NCBI RefSeq assembly: GCF_030272615.1
Contig: NC_081406.1
Coordinates: forward strand, 218,188,997-218,252,996
From: Cryptomeria japonica
Taxonomy: Eukaryota > Streptophyta > Pinopsida > Cupressales > Cupressaceae
Reading direction: 5' to 3'
Length of the DNA stretch: 64,000 bases
Positions 36,801-45,712 of the stretch are shown one piece after another. The notes below the pieces were generated by a model. The model made no database searches. It was not told the DNA's origin and worked only from the letters and a program-made list of their open reading frames with translations. A program made the position numbers and the translations under genes. Position 1 is the stretch's first letter; every line of letters begins with the position of its first letter.

Positions 36801-37089
36801 AGGTGAACTTAGAGCCAAGTTTCAAGATAAAGGCATGGGAGAATACACTCTGAATCAAACAATGTTCTTACAACAAGTCATGAACTCCCCTAAGGAATAC
36901 GGGAGGCCACATCCTAATAAGCAAATCTCCATCATGCTACTCAAATGGGATCCTACTGTCTTTCAAAAATGGGGCGAACTAGAGGAAGAAAATTTATATA
37001 AAATGCTGTATAAGGACGCTGAAGATGATACACATGATCAAATTATAATACCCTGTGAGAACTATGGCAAAGGTTTCAAAATTCTGTAG
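33832..37089 (+). CDS. E6 Gag-protease polyprotein
   Basis: 1,085 codons from an ATG in the first good context after the leader. Residues 1-30 are basic (MVETRLQKSRRKAKEA). Residues ~100-300 are Gln/Pro/Met-rich and disordered. Residues ~330-510 are the retrotransposon gag domain (FDKYRGRGDPKAHIRQF, AMEWFSQLPPG, AFIQHFSYNIETD). A zinc-knuckle-like CEFHKSKGHKTSNC is near residue 600, and an aspartic protease with active-site IDGGAGLNIC lies near residue 840, followed by ILLGRPWIH. Gag forms the cytoplasmic particle and protease cleaves the polyprotein. DGGAG in place of DSGA is seen in plant Tat elements as far as I know. The frame ends at TAG (37,087), and the same frame continues open beyond it. 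Confidence 0.92.
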   Translation: MVETRLQKSRRKAKEAQGSVNMSSYEYDNDVFYNPEHTTLPDMNVYRHNPNMESANAIHNATHNDNVDNSSILSADIQESIMDPQFNRLVEEIMRRDHQYFLNMMAQSGAKIPHDFDLSQLMESRPSQQTQPNSGGPNNMMPESPSVLLQKPAIPHTQAQMHDTYTQRPSWRPYAQTHAQDMGQPRQMDTQGLPQNFDTRRPHTKIGGNTMENERPIEYGLYTQNRYGVPQQEVMPSAPYMSQQYRPPYGHVYDQYHPYMQQAPPQMGISNMGYATRNPSPPKNNLEQQIRDLQKKVEDMGTSKPTYTMRDICPYPFDKSIPMPPFPPHFATPKFDKYRGRGDPKAHIRQFFTACIEVAAEETYLMRLFPQSLGDQAMEWFSQLPPGIKSWGDLAEAFIQHFSYNIETDVSVTTLCNTKQKEGESFASFLQRWRNLASRCSCEIPQKQMVEMFTQNVNKAIGYDLRKACLSTFKDVIEKGLATEKVLIEQGVIKLFKENKEDFKGKDKPKFWNKNKNTVSDGVVDANTVRPKFVFSGSSSANNQVNNQTAAKPRRKYTPLGEPLESVFKKIVANKVITIPDFPPYEPKVKPNWWNDDEFCEFHKSKGHKTSNCHRLKNIVQDLIDRGDIEIEGHSSNQEHEVFKEPFPKHDRGKGKVTDDQANYTRASYNYDSTINHISMDNHISTITIKNKNPENPSQRPKIVLKGVGSSSTSTSECHVTTRRGKITLPGTSTKNTNLLSTKPEYDLVEQLGKTPALISILELLRISPAHKAVLDKTLRDTAVPTDLNVDQFQAMVGYLSVPHSLTFTEADDASISQPHNEPLHIEAFIHKHRIKRVLIDGGAGLNICTLSTIRQLGYSDKAVNATNQITIKAYDDEESSSKGTVILPLRIGPVTKDVICQVLDLDLTYNILLGRPWIHEMRAVPSTYHQCIKFPHNGVEVTVNGDPNPFIYCNNLRSHTETIIPSNREATPSSAYIDPESLKPSTSKQGELRAKFQDKGMGEYTLNQTMFLQQVMNSPKEYGRPHPNKQISIMLLKWDPTVFQKWGELEEENLYKMLYKDAEDDTHDQIIIPCENYGKGFKIL

Positions 37090-37476
37090 AGATTCGGGTA
37101 TGATGGAAAGAGCCCTCTCGGACTACGCAAAGAAGGTGTCGTGGAGCCTTTACAACCTGAGCTAACTACAAGAAGGGAACGCTCTAAGGGGCTTGGTTTT
37201 CTAAATCCCAAGATTCAAAATAAGAGAACAAAACAGATATGGCGAGTCAAAGTGGCTGAAGTTCAACAAGAAGATAATTATTCCACAGACTCCAATGAGT
37301 GGGAATGGGGTTCAGACAAATCCTCCAGCGACTATGAGCTCAATGAGACATTTAGAGAGCCAGATTAACCTATAGAGGAGGAGGAGTTTTACAAGAAATT
37401 CAGAGTCGGTCAAGAACCGACCCATAAGGATCCCGCACAAGCTTCGTTTCAAGGCCTTAGGTCAGGATCACATAGG
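37090..37476 (+). pseudogene. E6 protease-RT linker, in frame with both sides
   Basis: This stretch is in the same frame as gag-protease and pol. It is bounded by TAG (37,087-37,089) and interrupted by TAA (37,366-37,368). It encodes an acidic linker (DSNEWEWGSDKSSSDYELNE). In Ogre elements the protease-RT junction is where a stop or intron separates the two products, so suppression or splicing is possible; simple mutation is equally possible. Confidence 0.6.
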
Positions 37477-40371
37477 ATGAGGACACCTGTCCCTGAGGGT
37501 GCTACTAGTGATGATAATTTGGACTCACTCACGATCGAAACTGATGAGGAGAGTGCCATTGACGACCTCGATGACTATCTTGACATACCTGAATATAACC
37601 ACATCTTCACTATTAGCCTTGCGGACTCTAAAAACACTAAAGACCTTCCCCTCGTTCACCCCCAACTCATTGACTGGGATCAGGATGGACCACCACAACT
37701 TGATACATTTCAAAATGACGAAGCTATTGTTGATTATCTTGGCATTCATGATGATCTTCCTCTTGGAGACCATAAAGCAGGATACGCCATAGAGCTTAAT
37801 AACATGGCATACTTTGGTGAGGGTGTCGGGCCTTCTAGTCGCAAAAATGTGAAAATAAAAACAAAACAAGGGTCTTATGGCGAAAACCACACTGTGGCGC
37901 TATCTGACTCTAAAAAAGTAAAAAGAAAGGACGTATCTGAGGGTGAAAACCTCTCTGAGGCGCCCGAAGATGGAAGGCTTGACATTCTCCCAGCATCATA
38001 CGAGGAAAAATCATCCATGTTGGTAGAGGAGACTATAAAAACAAACATTGGTACAGCAGAGGTTCCACACAACATATTTTTGGCTCAATCATTGACAGAG
38101 ACCGAAAAAGCAAGATTCATAAGCTTCTTTAAGGAACGACAAGTCAACTTCGCATGGTCTTATGCTGATATGCCTGGACTAGACCCCGACTTAGTAATGC
38201 ATCATTTAACAGTCAAACCGGGGGCAAAACCAGTAAAACAGAAATTAAGGAAAATGCATCCACAGGTGGCATTGCTAGTCAAGGCAGAACTGGAGAAATT
38301 ACTAGATGTCGGATTCATACGCCCAATTGATTATCCTGAATGGATTTCCAATTTAGTACCTGTCAGCAAACCAGATCGCAGCATCCGAATATGTACAGAC
38401 TTCAGGGATATCAACAAGGCTTGTCCGAAGGATGATTTCCCATTACCAAACATTGATTTAATTGTTGATCTCACAGCAGGCCATGAGATGTTATCTTTAA
38501 TGGACGGATTTTCTGGATATAATCAGATCAGGATTGCACCTGAAGACCAACATAAAACATCATTCACTTGTCCATGGGGAACCTTCTGCTGGAATGTCAT
38601 GCCCTTTGGGCTGAAAAATGCAGGTGCCACGTATCAACGAGCTATGACTACTATCTTCCATGATCTCATGCATATAACGGTGGAAGATTATGTTGACGAC
38701 CTTTTGGTTAAATCAATAGACAGAAATACACACTTGGACATACTTTCAGTTGCTTTTGATAGGCTGGAAAAATACAAGGTAAGATTAAACCCAAAGAAAT
38801 GTGTCTTTGGAGTAACCTCCGGGAAGCTCCTAGGATTCATTGTGTCTAAAAGAGGAATAGAAGCTGATCCAGCGAAGGTCAAGGCTATCTTGGACATGCC
38901 ACCACCCAAGAATATCAGTCAACTTCGGTCTTTACAAGGGAGACTCCAGTCCATACGAAGATTCATAGCACAACTTGCAGATAAGTGCAATCCTTTCCAG
39001 CACCTGCTACACAAAAACATCAAGTTCAAATGGGATGAGAACTGTCAACAGGCTTTTCAGGCGCTTAAGGACTATCTTTTGAACCCGCCAGTTTTGATGC
39101 CACCAATTCAAGATCAACCATTGCTACTTTACATATTAGCTACTCCAACAGCACTGGGGGCACTCCTAGCACATCAAATACCTGACGGCAAGGAAAAAAT
39201 AGTTTACTATATCAGTCGCACATTGGTGGGATATGAGCTAAACTACACTCCAATTGAGCATGCATGTCTCGCTGTGGTCTTCGCTTCACAAAAATTACGA
39301 CATTATATGCTCACTCACAAGACTAAGCTGATTGCCAGAATTGATCCACTAAAATATCTTCTCAACAAAGCTACACTTACTGGGCGGCTGGCCAAGTGGG
39401 TAATGATTTTGAGTAAATTCGACATCGAATACGTGGACAAAAAAGCCATAAAAGGACAAGCCATCGCAGATCAATTGGCAGATGCTCCCATGATAGATGA
39501 TGTGCCTCTACAGTCAGAATTTCCAGATGAGCCCATTCTAACAATATCACCTGCAAAGCCATGGCAACTATACTTTGATGGCTCATACACACAGCACGGG
39601 GCAGGAGCGGGTATACTCTTTATAACTCCCCAAGGCGATTCTATACCAAAGTCATACCGCTTATCATTTCCTTGCACCAACAATATAGCAGAATATGAGG
39701 CATTAACAACGGGGCTAAGAATTGCAGTTCAGTGGAAGATCCAGGAACTTCGTGTTTTTGGTGATTCTCAACTTGTCATCCGTCAAGCAACTGATGATTA
39801 TCAAACAAAAGATGAAAAGCTAATGCCTTACAAACAACTGGTAGATGATCTGAAACAGCACTTTGCAAAGATAGAGTTTGAGCAGATACCAAGAGAACAG
39901 AATCGTGCTGCTGATGCCATGGCTACAATTGCTTCGCTCATTGATTTACCGCAAAATGAGACTCGCTATGAGTTCCTGGTTGACAACTTGCTGATTCCGT
40001 CATATGAGATCACTCCTACGGAAATGATATGTGTTGTTGGTCCTGAATCTCAGTTATATGGTTCCATATTCACATACCTTCGCGACAATATCTTACCTCC
40101 CGATTTATCGAACAACCAACGCCGCACTTTCATTCGCCAATCCTCCCGATACGTTATCCTAGCTGATATCCTATACCGACGAGGTCTAGATGGCACCCTC
40201 CTTAGATGTTTAGAGAGTGACGAAGCTCAGATTGCGTTACGAGAAGTACACGAAGGGATATGTGGTCCGCATACTAGTGGTCCTACCTTGGCTAAGAAAC
40301 TCATCAGGACTGGATACTACTGGCCTACTATGGAAAAAGATGCATATCAGTTTGTCAAGAAGTGTAAGTAG
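37477..40371 (+). CDS. E6 Pol: RT, RNase H, second RNase H, integrase zinc finger
   Basis: 964 codons. An acidic N-terminal linker (1-200) holds two of the bulged hairpins. RT (~230-500) has FRDINKACPKDDFPLPNID, FSGYNQIRI, MPFGLKNAGATYQ and the catalytic YVDD at ~404-407. The RT-linked RNase H (~545-670) is followed by an archaeal-type RNase H (~693-830). In the latter the catalytic residues of LYFDGSY, NIAEYEAL, VFGDSQLV and NRAADAMA (D, E, D, D) are all present. Residues ~900-964 carry the integrase HHCC zinc finger (VHEGICGPHTSG...KKCK), which is cut by TAG at 40,369 between its two cysteines. RT and the RNases copy the RNA to cDNA in the particle. Catalytic residues look intact; the terminal TAG is the clear lesion. 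Confidence 0.92.
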   Translation: MRTPVPEGATSDDNLDSLTIETDEESAIDDLDDYLDIPEYNHIFTISLADSKNTKDLPLVHPQLIDWDQDGPPQLDTFQNDEAIVDYLGIHDDLPLGDHKAGYAIELNNMAYFGEGVGPSSRKNVKIKTKQGSYGENHTVALSDSKKVKRKDVSEGENLSEAPEDGRLDILPASYEEKSSMLVEETIKTNIGTAEVPHNIFLAQSLTETEKARFISFFKERQVNFAWSYADMPGLDPDLVMHHLTVKPGAKPVKQKLRKMHPQVALLVKAELEKLLDVGFIRPIDYPEWISNLVPVSKPDRSIRICTDFRDINKACPKDDFPLPNIDLIVDLTAGHEMLSLMDGFSGYNQIRIAPEDQHKTSFTCPWGTFCWNVMPFGLKNAGATYQRAMTTIFHDLMHITVEDYVDDLLVKSIDRNTHLDILSVAFDRLEKYKVRLNPKKCVFGVTSGKLLGFIVSKRGIEADPAKVKAILDMPPPKNISQLRSLQGRLQSIRRFIAQLADKCNPFQHLLHKNIKFKWDENCQQAFQALKDYLLNPPVLMPPIQDQPLLLYILATPTALGALLAHQIPDGKEKIVYYISRTLVGYELNYTPIEHACLAVVFASQKLRHYMLTHKTKLIARIDPLKYLLNKATLTGRLAKWVMILSKFDIEYVDKKAIKGQAIADQLADAPMIDDVPLQSEFPDEPILTISPAKPWQLYFDGSYTQHGAGAGILFITPQGDSIPKSYRLSFPCTNNIAEYEALTTGLRIAVQWKIQELRVFGDSQLVIRQATDDYQTKDEKLMPYKQLVDDLKQHFAKIEFEQIPREQNRAADAMATIASLIDLPQNETRYEFLVDNLLIPSYEITPTEMICVVGPESQLYGSIFTYLRDNILPPDLSNNQRRTFIRQSSRYVILADILYRRGLDGTLLRCLESDEAQIALREVHEGICGPHTSGPTLAKKLIRTGYYWPTMEKDAYQFVKKCK
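37878..37902 (+). ncRNA. A4-bulge hairpin copy 1
   Basis: TGGCG-AAAA-CCAC-ACT-GTGG-CGCTA: outer 5-bp stem (one G-U), AAAA bulge on the 5' side, inner 4-bp stem. It lies inside the pol reading frame upstream of RT. Confidence 0.65.
37941..37965 (+). ncRNA. A4-bulge hairpin copy 2
   Basis: GGGTG-AAAA-CCTC-TCT-GAGG-CGCCC: both stems pair fully, using different bases from copy 1. It is also within the pol frame, 63 bases from copy 1 (21 codons). Confidence 0.7.
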
Positions 40372-41310
40372 TGTCAAATTCATGGAGACCTCATACATGC
40401 ACCAGCACAGGAATTACAGCCACTTGCATCTCCTTGGCCCTTCTGTCAGTGGGGACTCGATCTCATAGGCAAGATTCACCCTCCTTCTTCCAATGGACAT
40501 AAATTCATTATCACAGCCACAGAGTATTTCACAAAGTGGATTGAAGCCGTGCCTCTCACGCAAGTTACTGGGAAACAAATCGCTACTTTCATCCTGAACT
40601 ACATCATTTGCCGATACGGGATTCCTACTTCCATTATCACTGACAACGGGCGTCCTTTCAAGAACCAGGACGTTCGTGAACTCTGTGAGCGCTTCCATAT
40701 CTTTCATCGTTTCTCCACACCATACTACCCCCAAGGTAATGGCCAAGCTGAGGCGTCTAACAAAACAATTCTCAAAATCCTTAAAAAGACAGTCGACGAC
40801 GCTGGCCGTAACTGGCATGTCCAACTCAATCCCGCACTTTGGGCCTATCATACCAGTGTCCGCACACCTACAGGAGCTACACCCTACTCACTTGTCTACG
40901 GCGCTGAAGCCATCTTGCCTATTGAGGTCGAGTTACCTTCTTTACGGGTCTCCTTGAGAAACATAATCAACGATGAAGACTACAGGGTCTCTCGCTTACA
41001 AGAACTAGAACTGCTGGAGGAACGACGACACACTGCTTTTAATCATCTCAAGGCTTACCAACAACGAATGAGTCGCAGTTACAATCACAAAGTCAAGCCT
41101 CGCACATTTGAGGTAGGTGACTTAGTCCTCAGAGAGAACCCTAAGAATCAGCAAGATAGAGAAAAGAAGGGCAAATTTGAACCCAACTGGCTTGGTCCTT
41201 ACATCATCACAGCAGCATATGGATCTGGGGCATATCAGCTCTCAACTACAGAAGGTGAACCCTTGGAGGATCCTATCAACAACATGCATCTTCACAGGTT
41301 CTACACATAA
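40372..41310 (+). CDS. E6 integrase (downstream of in-frame TAG)
   Basis: The frame continues from pol after TAG without a shift. It begins with the last zinc-finger cysteine (CQIHG), then the DDE core: D in WGLDLIGK, D in IITDNGRPF, E in NGQAEASNK. The C-terminus is FEVGDLVLRENP...NWLGPYIITAAYGSGAYQL, ending in INNMHLHRFYT and a stop. Integrase inserts the cDNA in the nucleus. In E4 the interrupted codon is Gln (CKQCQ), so TAG here most likely arose from CAG. No chromodomain is present. Confidence 0.9.
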   Translation, partial: CQIHGDLIHAPAQELQPLASPWPFCQWGLDLIGKIHPPSSNGHKFIITATEYFTKWIEAVPLTQVTGKQIATFILNYIICRYGIPTSIITDNGRPFKNQDVRELCERFHIFHRFSTPYYPQGNGQAEASNKTILKILKKTVDDAGRNWHVQLNPALWAYHTSVRTPTGATPYSLVYGAEAILPIEVELPSLRVSLRNIINDEDYRVSRLQELELLEERRHTAFNHLKAYQQRMSRSYNHKVKPRTFEVGDLVLRENPKNQQDREKKGKFEPNWLGPYIITAAYGSGAYQLSTTEGEPLEDPINNMHLHRFYT

Positions 41311-41399
41311 GCTCTTTGGAATATCCTAATTCAAAAAAAAAAAAAATCAAAAAATTTCAAAAATACAAAAAAATTTATAAAACAAAAAAATCGTTACTT

Positions 41400-41424
41400 G
41401 GTGAAAACCTGGCAAACAGGCGCC
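41400..41424 (+). ncRNA. A4-bulge hairpin copy 3
   Basis: GGTG-AAAA-CCTG-GCAAA-CAGG-CGCC, about 90 nt after the integrase stop; direct counterpart of the E4 copy at 24,045-24,069. Confidence 0.7.
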
Positions 41425-41483
41425 TTGTGACAACAAAAAATTTGAAAAATCGAAAAAAGTAAAGAGAAATAATTTCGTCCAAC

Positions 41484-41507
41484 GGTGAAAACCACTTCGG
41501 TGGCGCC
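41484..41507 (+). ncRNA. A4-bulge hairpin copy 4
   Basis: GGTG-AAAA-CCAC-TTCG-GTGG-CGCC. The inner loop is a C(UUCG)G tetraloop, an unusually stable RNA loop. Confidence 0.75.
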
Positions 41508-41520
41508 CTGGGCAAGTACC

Positions 41521-41548
41521 ATGGTGAAAACTGGGTCACCAGCGCCAT
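41521..41548 (+). ncRNA. A4-bulge hairpin copy 5
   Basis: ATGGTG-AAAA-CTGG-GTCA-CCAG-CGCCAT: outer stem extended to 6 bp, inner stem CTGG/CCAG. Confidence 0.75.
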
Positions 41549-43057
41549 GCGTAGGGACTTTGCTCCTCCCTCCTTCAGGATTCACTTTCATCCTTTCACT
41601 TTGCACACACTCACAACCTATTCACTCACAATAAACTTGCCCATTCCCATCATGGCTTGTTATTGATCTACCTAAGATTGGTTAGCCATCCATAACCCTC
41701 CCCTTTCACTCCCTTTTCCATCCATAATAAATCAGATCCTATCTGTGACTACGGCCAATTCCTACGTCTAGTAATGGGTGTGGAACTGAGAACATCACAT
41801 GTTTCAAGGAGTACGGTTTCTTCCAGCCTCCTTCAGTCTATTCGCGCACAATCCGCAATAAAGCAACATCCGCATCGCCAGATCCGCAATAAAGTTTCAT
41901 CTTCTCCGCAATAAAGTATCAGTTTCATGGATTCAGTCAGTTTCAGATGAGACACAGCAGCAACCATGAGCTTCAACAAAATCAAATCTTTCAAAAGACT
42001 CAGACAACATTATGGTTCAGTGCTATCTATCCCTTTTGTGAAAGTGAACATTGCGACCACAATCAAAATTTGACTTATACAAGTGACAAGAGACACTAAA
42101 CTTGAGGACTACAGTGGATGTTGGTGTCGAGTCTTGGTTTTCTTTTGATTTCATCTTTTTTGGTGACATGTCTTTTAGCTTTTCCAGGATGTCTTTGACT
42201 AAAGATTCTATCTCCAGGATGTCTTTGACTAGAAAAGCGAGGATGGGGTATCGTCACCTATTTGCATTTGCTGTCTGTGGATTGTCTTTTAGTAATGCTA
42301 TGACTTGTCCAAGGATATGAGGACACTGTGAGTCTAGTGTGAACTGGGGCATTCCTTGTTTGTGACTGTCTTATCTCCATGCAAACAGGTACAATGACTT
42401 TCTGGGTCAAACATATGCCTCGATTGTCATAACCTATTTTGCCATAATAAAGCTCAATGATGATAACGCACAAGAAGCTCTTTCACGTTCATATCTTCTG
42501 TCTTCCATCCCCCTTTCTTGATTGACTTCCAGCGTCCTTCTCGAGTCCGCATAGCCAGCTATCACATGACTGAGTATAATGACACACCAAAAACATTTGC
42601 ATTTCATATAGTTACACCTACATCACCACATATAAGCATTTCATACATACATATAGATATCACAATTGCATCACATCCTGCATACAACACATGTTAGCAC
42701 ATCTCACATTTTCATTATGTAAATAATCATTTGCATTATCATATTCATTTGCATTTCATACATTCGCATTGGCATTATACATACACATATACAACATAAA
42801 AGAACAAAAAAAAAAATATATATATTGCATTACATACATATTTGCATCCATATCATAAAACATGTATCACATAAGAACATCTCATCACATAGATACACAT
42901 GCATATAGCTGCCGCAAAATGAATCATCTCATATATATAATCAAATGTGTCGTAATACAATGATGTCGAAAGAATCATATGGCTACAAAAGAATCACCCG
43001 CAGGTGTCTACAATACAACAATGATACATCTACTGATACAATGGGAGCCCACTATAG

Positions 43058-45049
43058 CTATGAGGAACTCCCTCCCTCGGAGCCGCCTCGCCTCGACGGA
43101 GTCTGAGCTATAGATGGACCCGCCCCAGGATCCCCCTGTCTCTCTGGTGGTGGTGGAGGCCCCATGACTCCACCGCTGGATGCCTGTCTCCTGCGACTCC
43201 CTCCCGTAGCCGTCGCTGTGCGCGACGATCTCTGGAAGCTCCTAGTCCGCTGATCTGCTGGCACGGCTGCGTAGTATAGATCCCTCTAGTAGGCGATCTC
43301 CTCTCCAGCTCGCAAAACATATGTGTAGCCTGCCCCTGCATCCTCTGCTGCCTGCCTCCCTGCCCTCAGAGCTGTCTCGGCCTCTGTGTATCGCTGGATG
43401 GCCTGATCCCTCTCTCGCTCTGTGTCTCGGACCTTGATCCTGAGGTGGTTCCTCTCTCGAACCAAATCCTCAATCTCATCTGCCTGGCCTTGGCAGATCT
43501 CTCGCAGCCTCAACACCTCGTCCTCCTCAGAGTCTCCGCTCTCCGCCTCTGCCTGTGGCTCCTCCTCTACAGGTGCCTGTCCCTGTGCCTCTGCCTGCAC
43601 CTGTCCCTGTGCCTGTATAGGTACCTGTGGCTGTACCTGTCTCTGTCCCTCTGGCTGCACCTGTCTCTGTCCCTCTCTGGGACCCTGTGCTGCTGGCACC
43701 TGTAGGGGCAGTCCACCCCGTCCTCTCACCACTGGAGCTGCTCTCTCCTGTCCTCCCTCCCTCCGAGGTGCTACCCGTCTCTCTCCCACCACTCCCCTCC
43801 GCCTCCGCCGGCCCCTACCTCCATCCCCTCCTCCATCATCATCCTCTCCTCCACCCTCTCCATCCAGTGGCTCTGCCGGATCTGTCAATCTGGGATATGG
43901 ATGCTCTGCCCAATATGCAGAGTACTCGGTGTCCATCCCTGCATCATCTACCTCTGGCCACATGTCCTATGGCATCGGCATCATCTCAGCTAACTGCATC
44001 ACTACTTGATCATATGATAGCAGTGGGCCAAACTGCACCTGATCTCTGACCGTACGGGCATACATGCCCGAGCCTCGTGGCATCCGCTGAATCCGCCCAA
44101 ACTGCCTGCATACCCGGTCCACCAGCTGTCTCTCTAATATATAGGGCATCCGCCCAATTAGGTACCTGCTCCGGAAGGTGTAGGGCAGCTCCAATGCATC
44201 GTCCTCCCACTCCTCGCACCCCAGGTACGGCCTCCAGATCACCATGTCAATATCATCAATAACTCTCCTCCAATGCTCCAATCTCCCAATCCGAGGCTGG
44301 GATGTAATCATGGCATACAAATGAACAAAACTCTGTCCCTGTCCTCTGCCTCTGAAATGAATCGGCCTCGTCACTGGCAGATGCTCGTAAGCCCAAACCT
44401 GCAATAGTGTCACCCCGCAGCCTAATCCCACTGACCCGTGGTATACAAACTGATGCAGCTCATAATACAAATGTGCTAGGACACATGGCCCCCACGCATA
44501 CCTCGTGTGCTCTGCCATCAGCGTCTCCAAGGCCCCTCCCCAGCCCACTGCCAATCCTCGTGTGGCCCTGTCTGGACACAAATATCCACTGATGACTCCC
44601 CCAACAACTGCCGGCAATGCTAATCCTGTGGCAGTCATGGTGTCCCAGGCTACATGACCTGCTCGCATCTCCAACTCAGGATCCTGAAAAACTCGTCTCA
44701 ATGCCTCCCTGTCACCGTCTCGGTCGTAGGGAATCAACTCTCCATCAATGGGAACATGCAGAATCGTATATACATCCTCCAATGTCACTGTCATCTCACC
44801 CATCGGCAGGTGAAACGTGCATGTCTCTGAGTGCCATCTCTCGGCCAACGCAGTCAGCAACCCCATGTTTGCCCGAAACTCGGGCACATAGAGCATATGT
44901 GTGAGACCCATCTCCTCAATGGAAATCATGTCCTGAAAGACAACTCTGGTCGCAGTCTCTGAGTCGACGGGAATCTCTCCCGTGACTCTAACATCGGCAA
45001 ATACTCCTGCAGTCACACAATCAATCTTGTCAGTTATCGTGGCATTCAC
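43058..45049 (-). pseudogene. Plant mobile domain (PMD) protein, antisense in E6, two in-frame TAG
   Basis: One minus-strand frame of ~660 codons, interrupted by TAG at 43,967 and 43,286. Residues 1-360 match the plant mobile domain (aminotransferase-like/MAIN-type): GLTHMLYVPEF, LLTALAERWHSETCTFHLP, GEMTVTLEDVYTILHVPIDGE, YLCPDRATRGLAVGWGGAL, HLYYELHQFVYHG, WAYEHLPVTRP. After the first stop comes an acidic Gly/Arg-rich region, a Gln-rich VQPEGQRQVQPQ repeat and a coiled coil (EDLVRERNHLRIKVRDTERERD). The tail is basic and Pro-rich. No ATG precedes the conserved part (the frame opens at GTG), so a 5' exon or start may be lost. PMD proteins in hosts act in silencing and genome stability; PMD copies in plant transposons are established. 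Its role in the element is unknown. Confidence 0.88.
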
Positions 45050-45370
45050 TGTTTATCACAAAATGCTACTTGCTACCTAAATGCATCTGGTTATTTATCC
45101 TAGTGACACTCACTGTTCATCACAAAGTGTTGCTATTTATCCTAGTAGTGCTCCCTGTTCATCACAAAGTACTACGTGTATGACATTCCCTGTTCATCAC
45201 AAAGTGTCACTCACATTCGCACTCCCTGTTCATCACAAAGTGCTGCCTATCTTGGTGCTCCCTGTTCATCACAAAGTGCCTTAATCTATCCTAATCTTCC
45301 TAGAGGACCTGCTTGAGTGTATCCTCTCAGCAGCTTATCCAATCGACAGCGTATGTTCATCACAGAACTG
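45050..45370 (-). repeat. ~36-bp repeat (GTTCATCACAAAGTG) upstream of the PMD gene
   Basis: Seven copies of a word around TGTTCATCACAAAGTG (45,050, 45,114, 45,156, 45,191, 45,227, 45,263, 45,354), most preceded by CACTCCC or GCTCCC. The central spacing is 35-42 bases. It lies directly 5' of the PMD frame on the minus strand, so it is in its leader or promoter. Confidence 0.8.
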
Positions 45371-45409
45371 CCGATTTGACCTAAAAGACTAGAACCATGC
45401 ATTTAAACA

Positions 45410-45712
45410 CACAAACGCACTTTTACAACACACACACGCCTTTAACTCCTAAACGCGCTTATAGACTGCACAAACGTGCTTATGCGACACAGACGCGCTT
45501 TCTGAACACAAACGTGCCTATGCCAGACACAAACGCGACCAGGGAACACAGACGCCCCTGCATGACATAAACGCTACTAAAAATCACAGACGCTGCTAAA
45601 TTTCACAAACGCGTCCGCAATCAACACAAACGCGGTTCCAGGCACAGACGCGCCTGGACTCGACACAGACGTGCCTGTTGGACACAGACGCGCCTGGCGC
45701 TGACACAGACGC
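45410..45712 (-). repeat. GCGTCTGTG array 3 (inverted relative to arrays 1 and 2)
   Basis: About 16 units of CACAGACGC or CACAAACGC on the plus strand, i.e. GCGTCTGTG-like on the minus strand, at a very regular 19-21 base step. Six are exact. It lies ~360-660 bases upstream of the PMD frame and in sense with it. Confidence 0.9.

Larger units (their letters stand above)
41311..43057. other. E6 3' non-coding region
   Basis: No gene. It starts A-rich, then holds three bulged hairpins (41,400-41,548). From about 42,600 it is a stretch of CAT-rich words (CATTTGCATT, CATACATA). Confidence 0.6.

Noticed and set aside
43422-44049. Cys/Ser/Pro-rich plus-strand frames of up to 195 codons
   Set aside because: Shadows of the antisense PMD gene's Gln/Arg-rich region.
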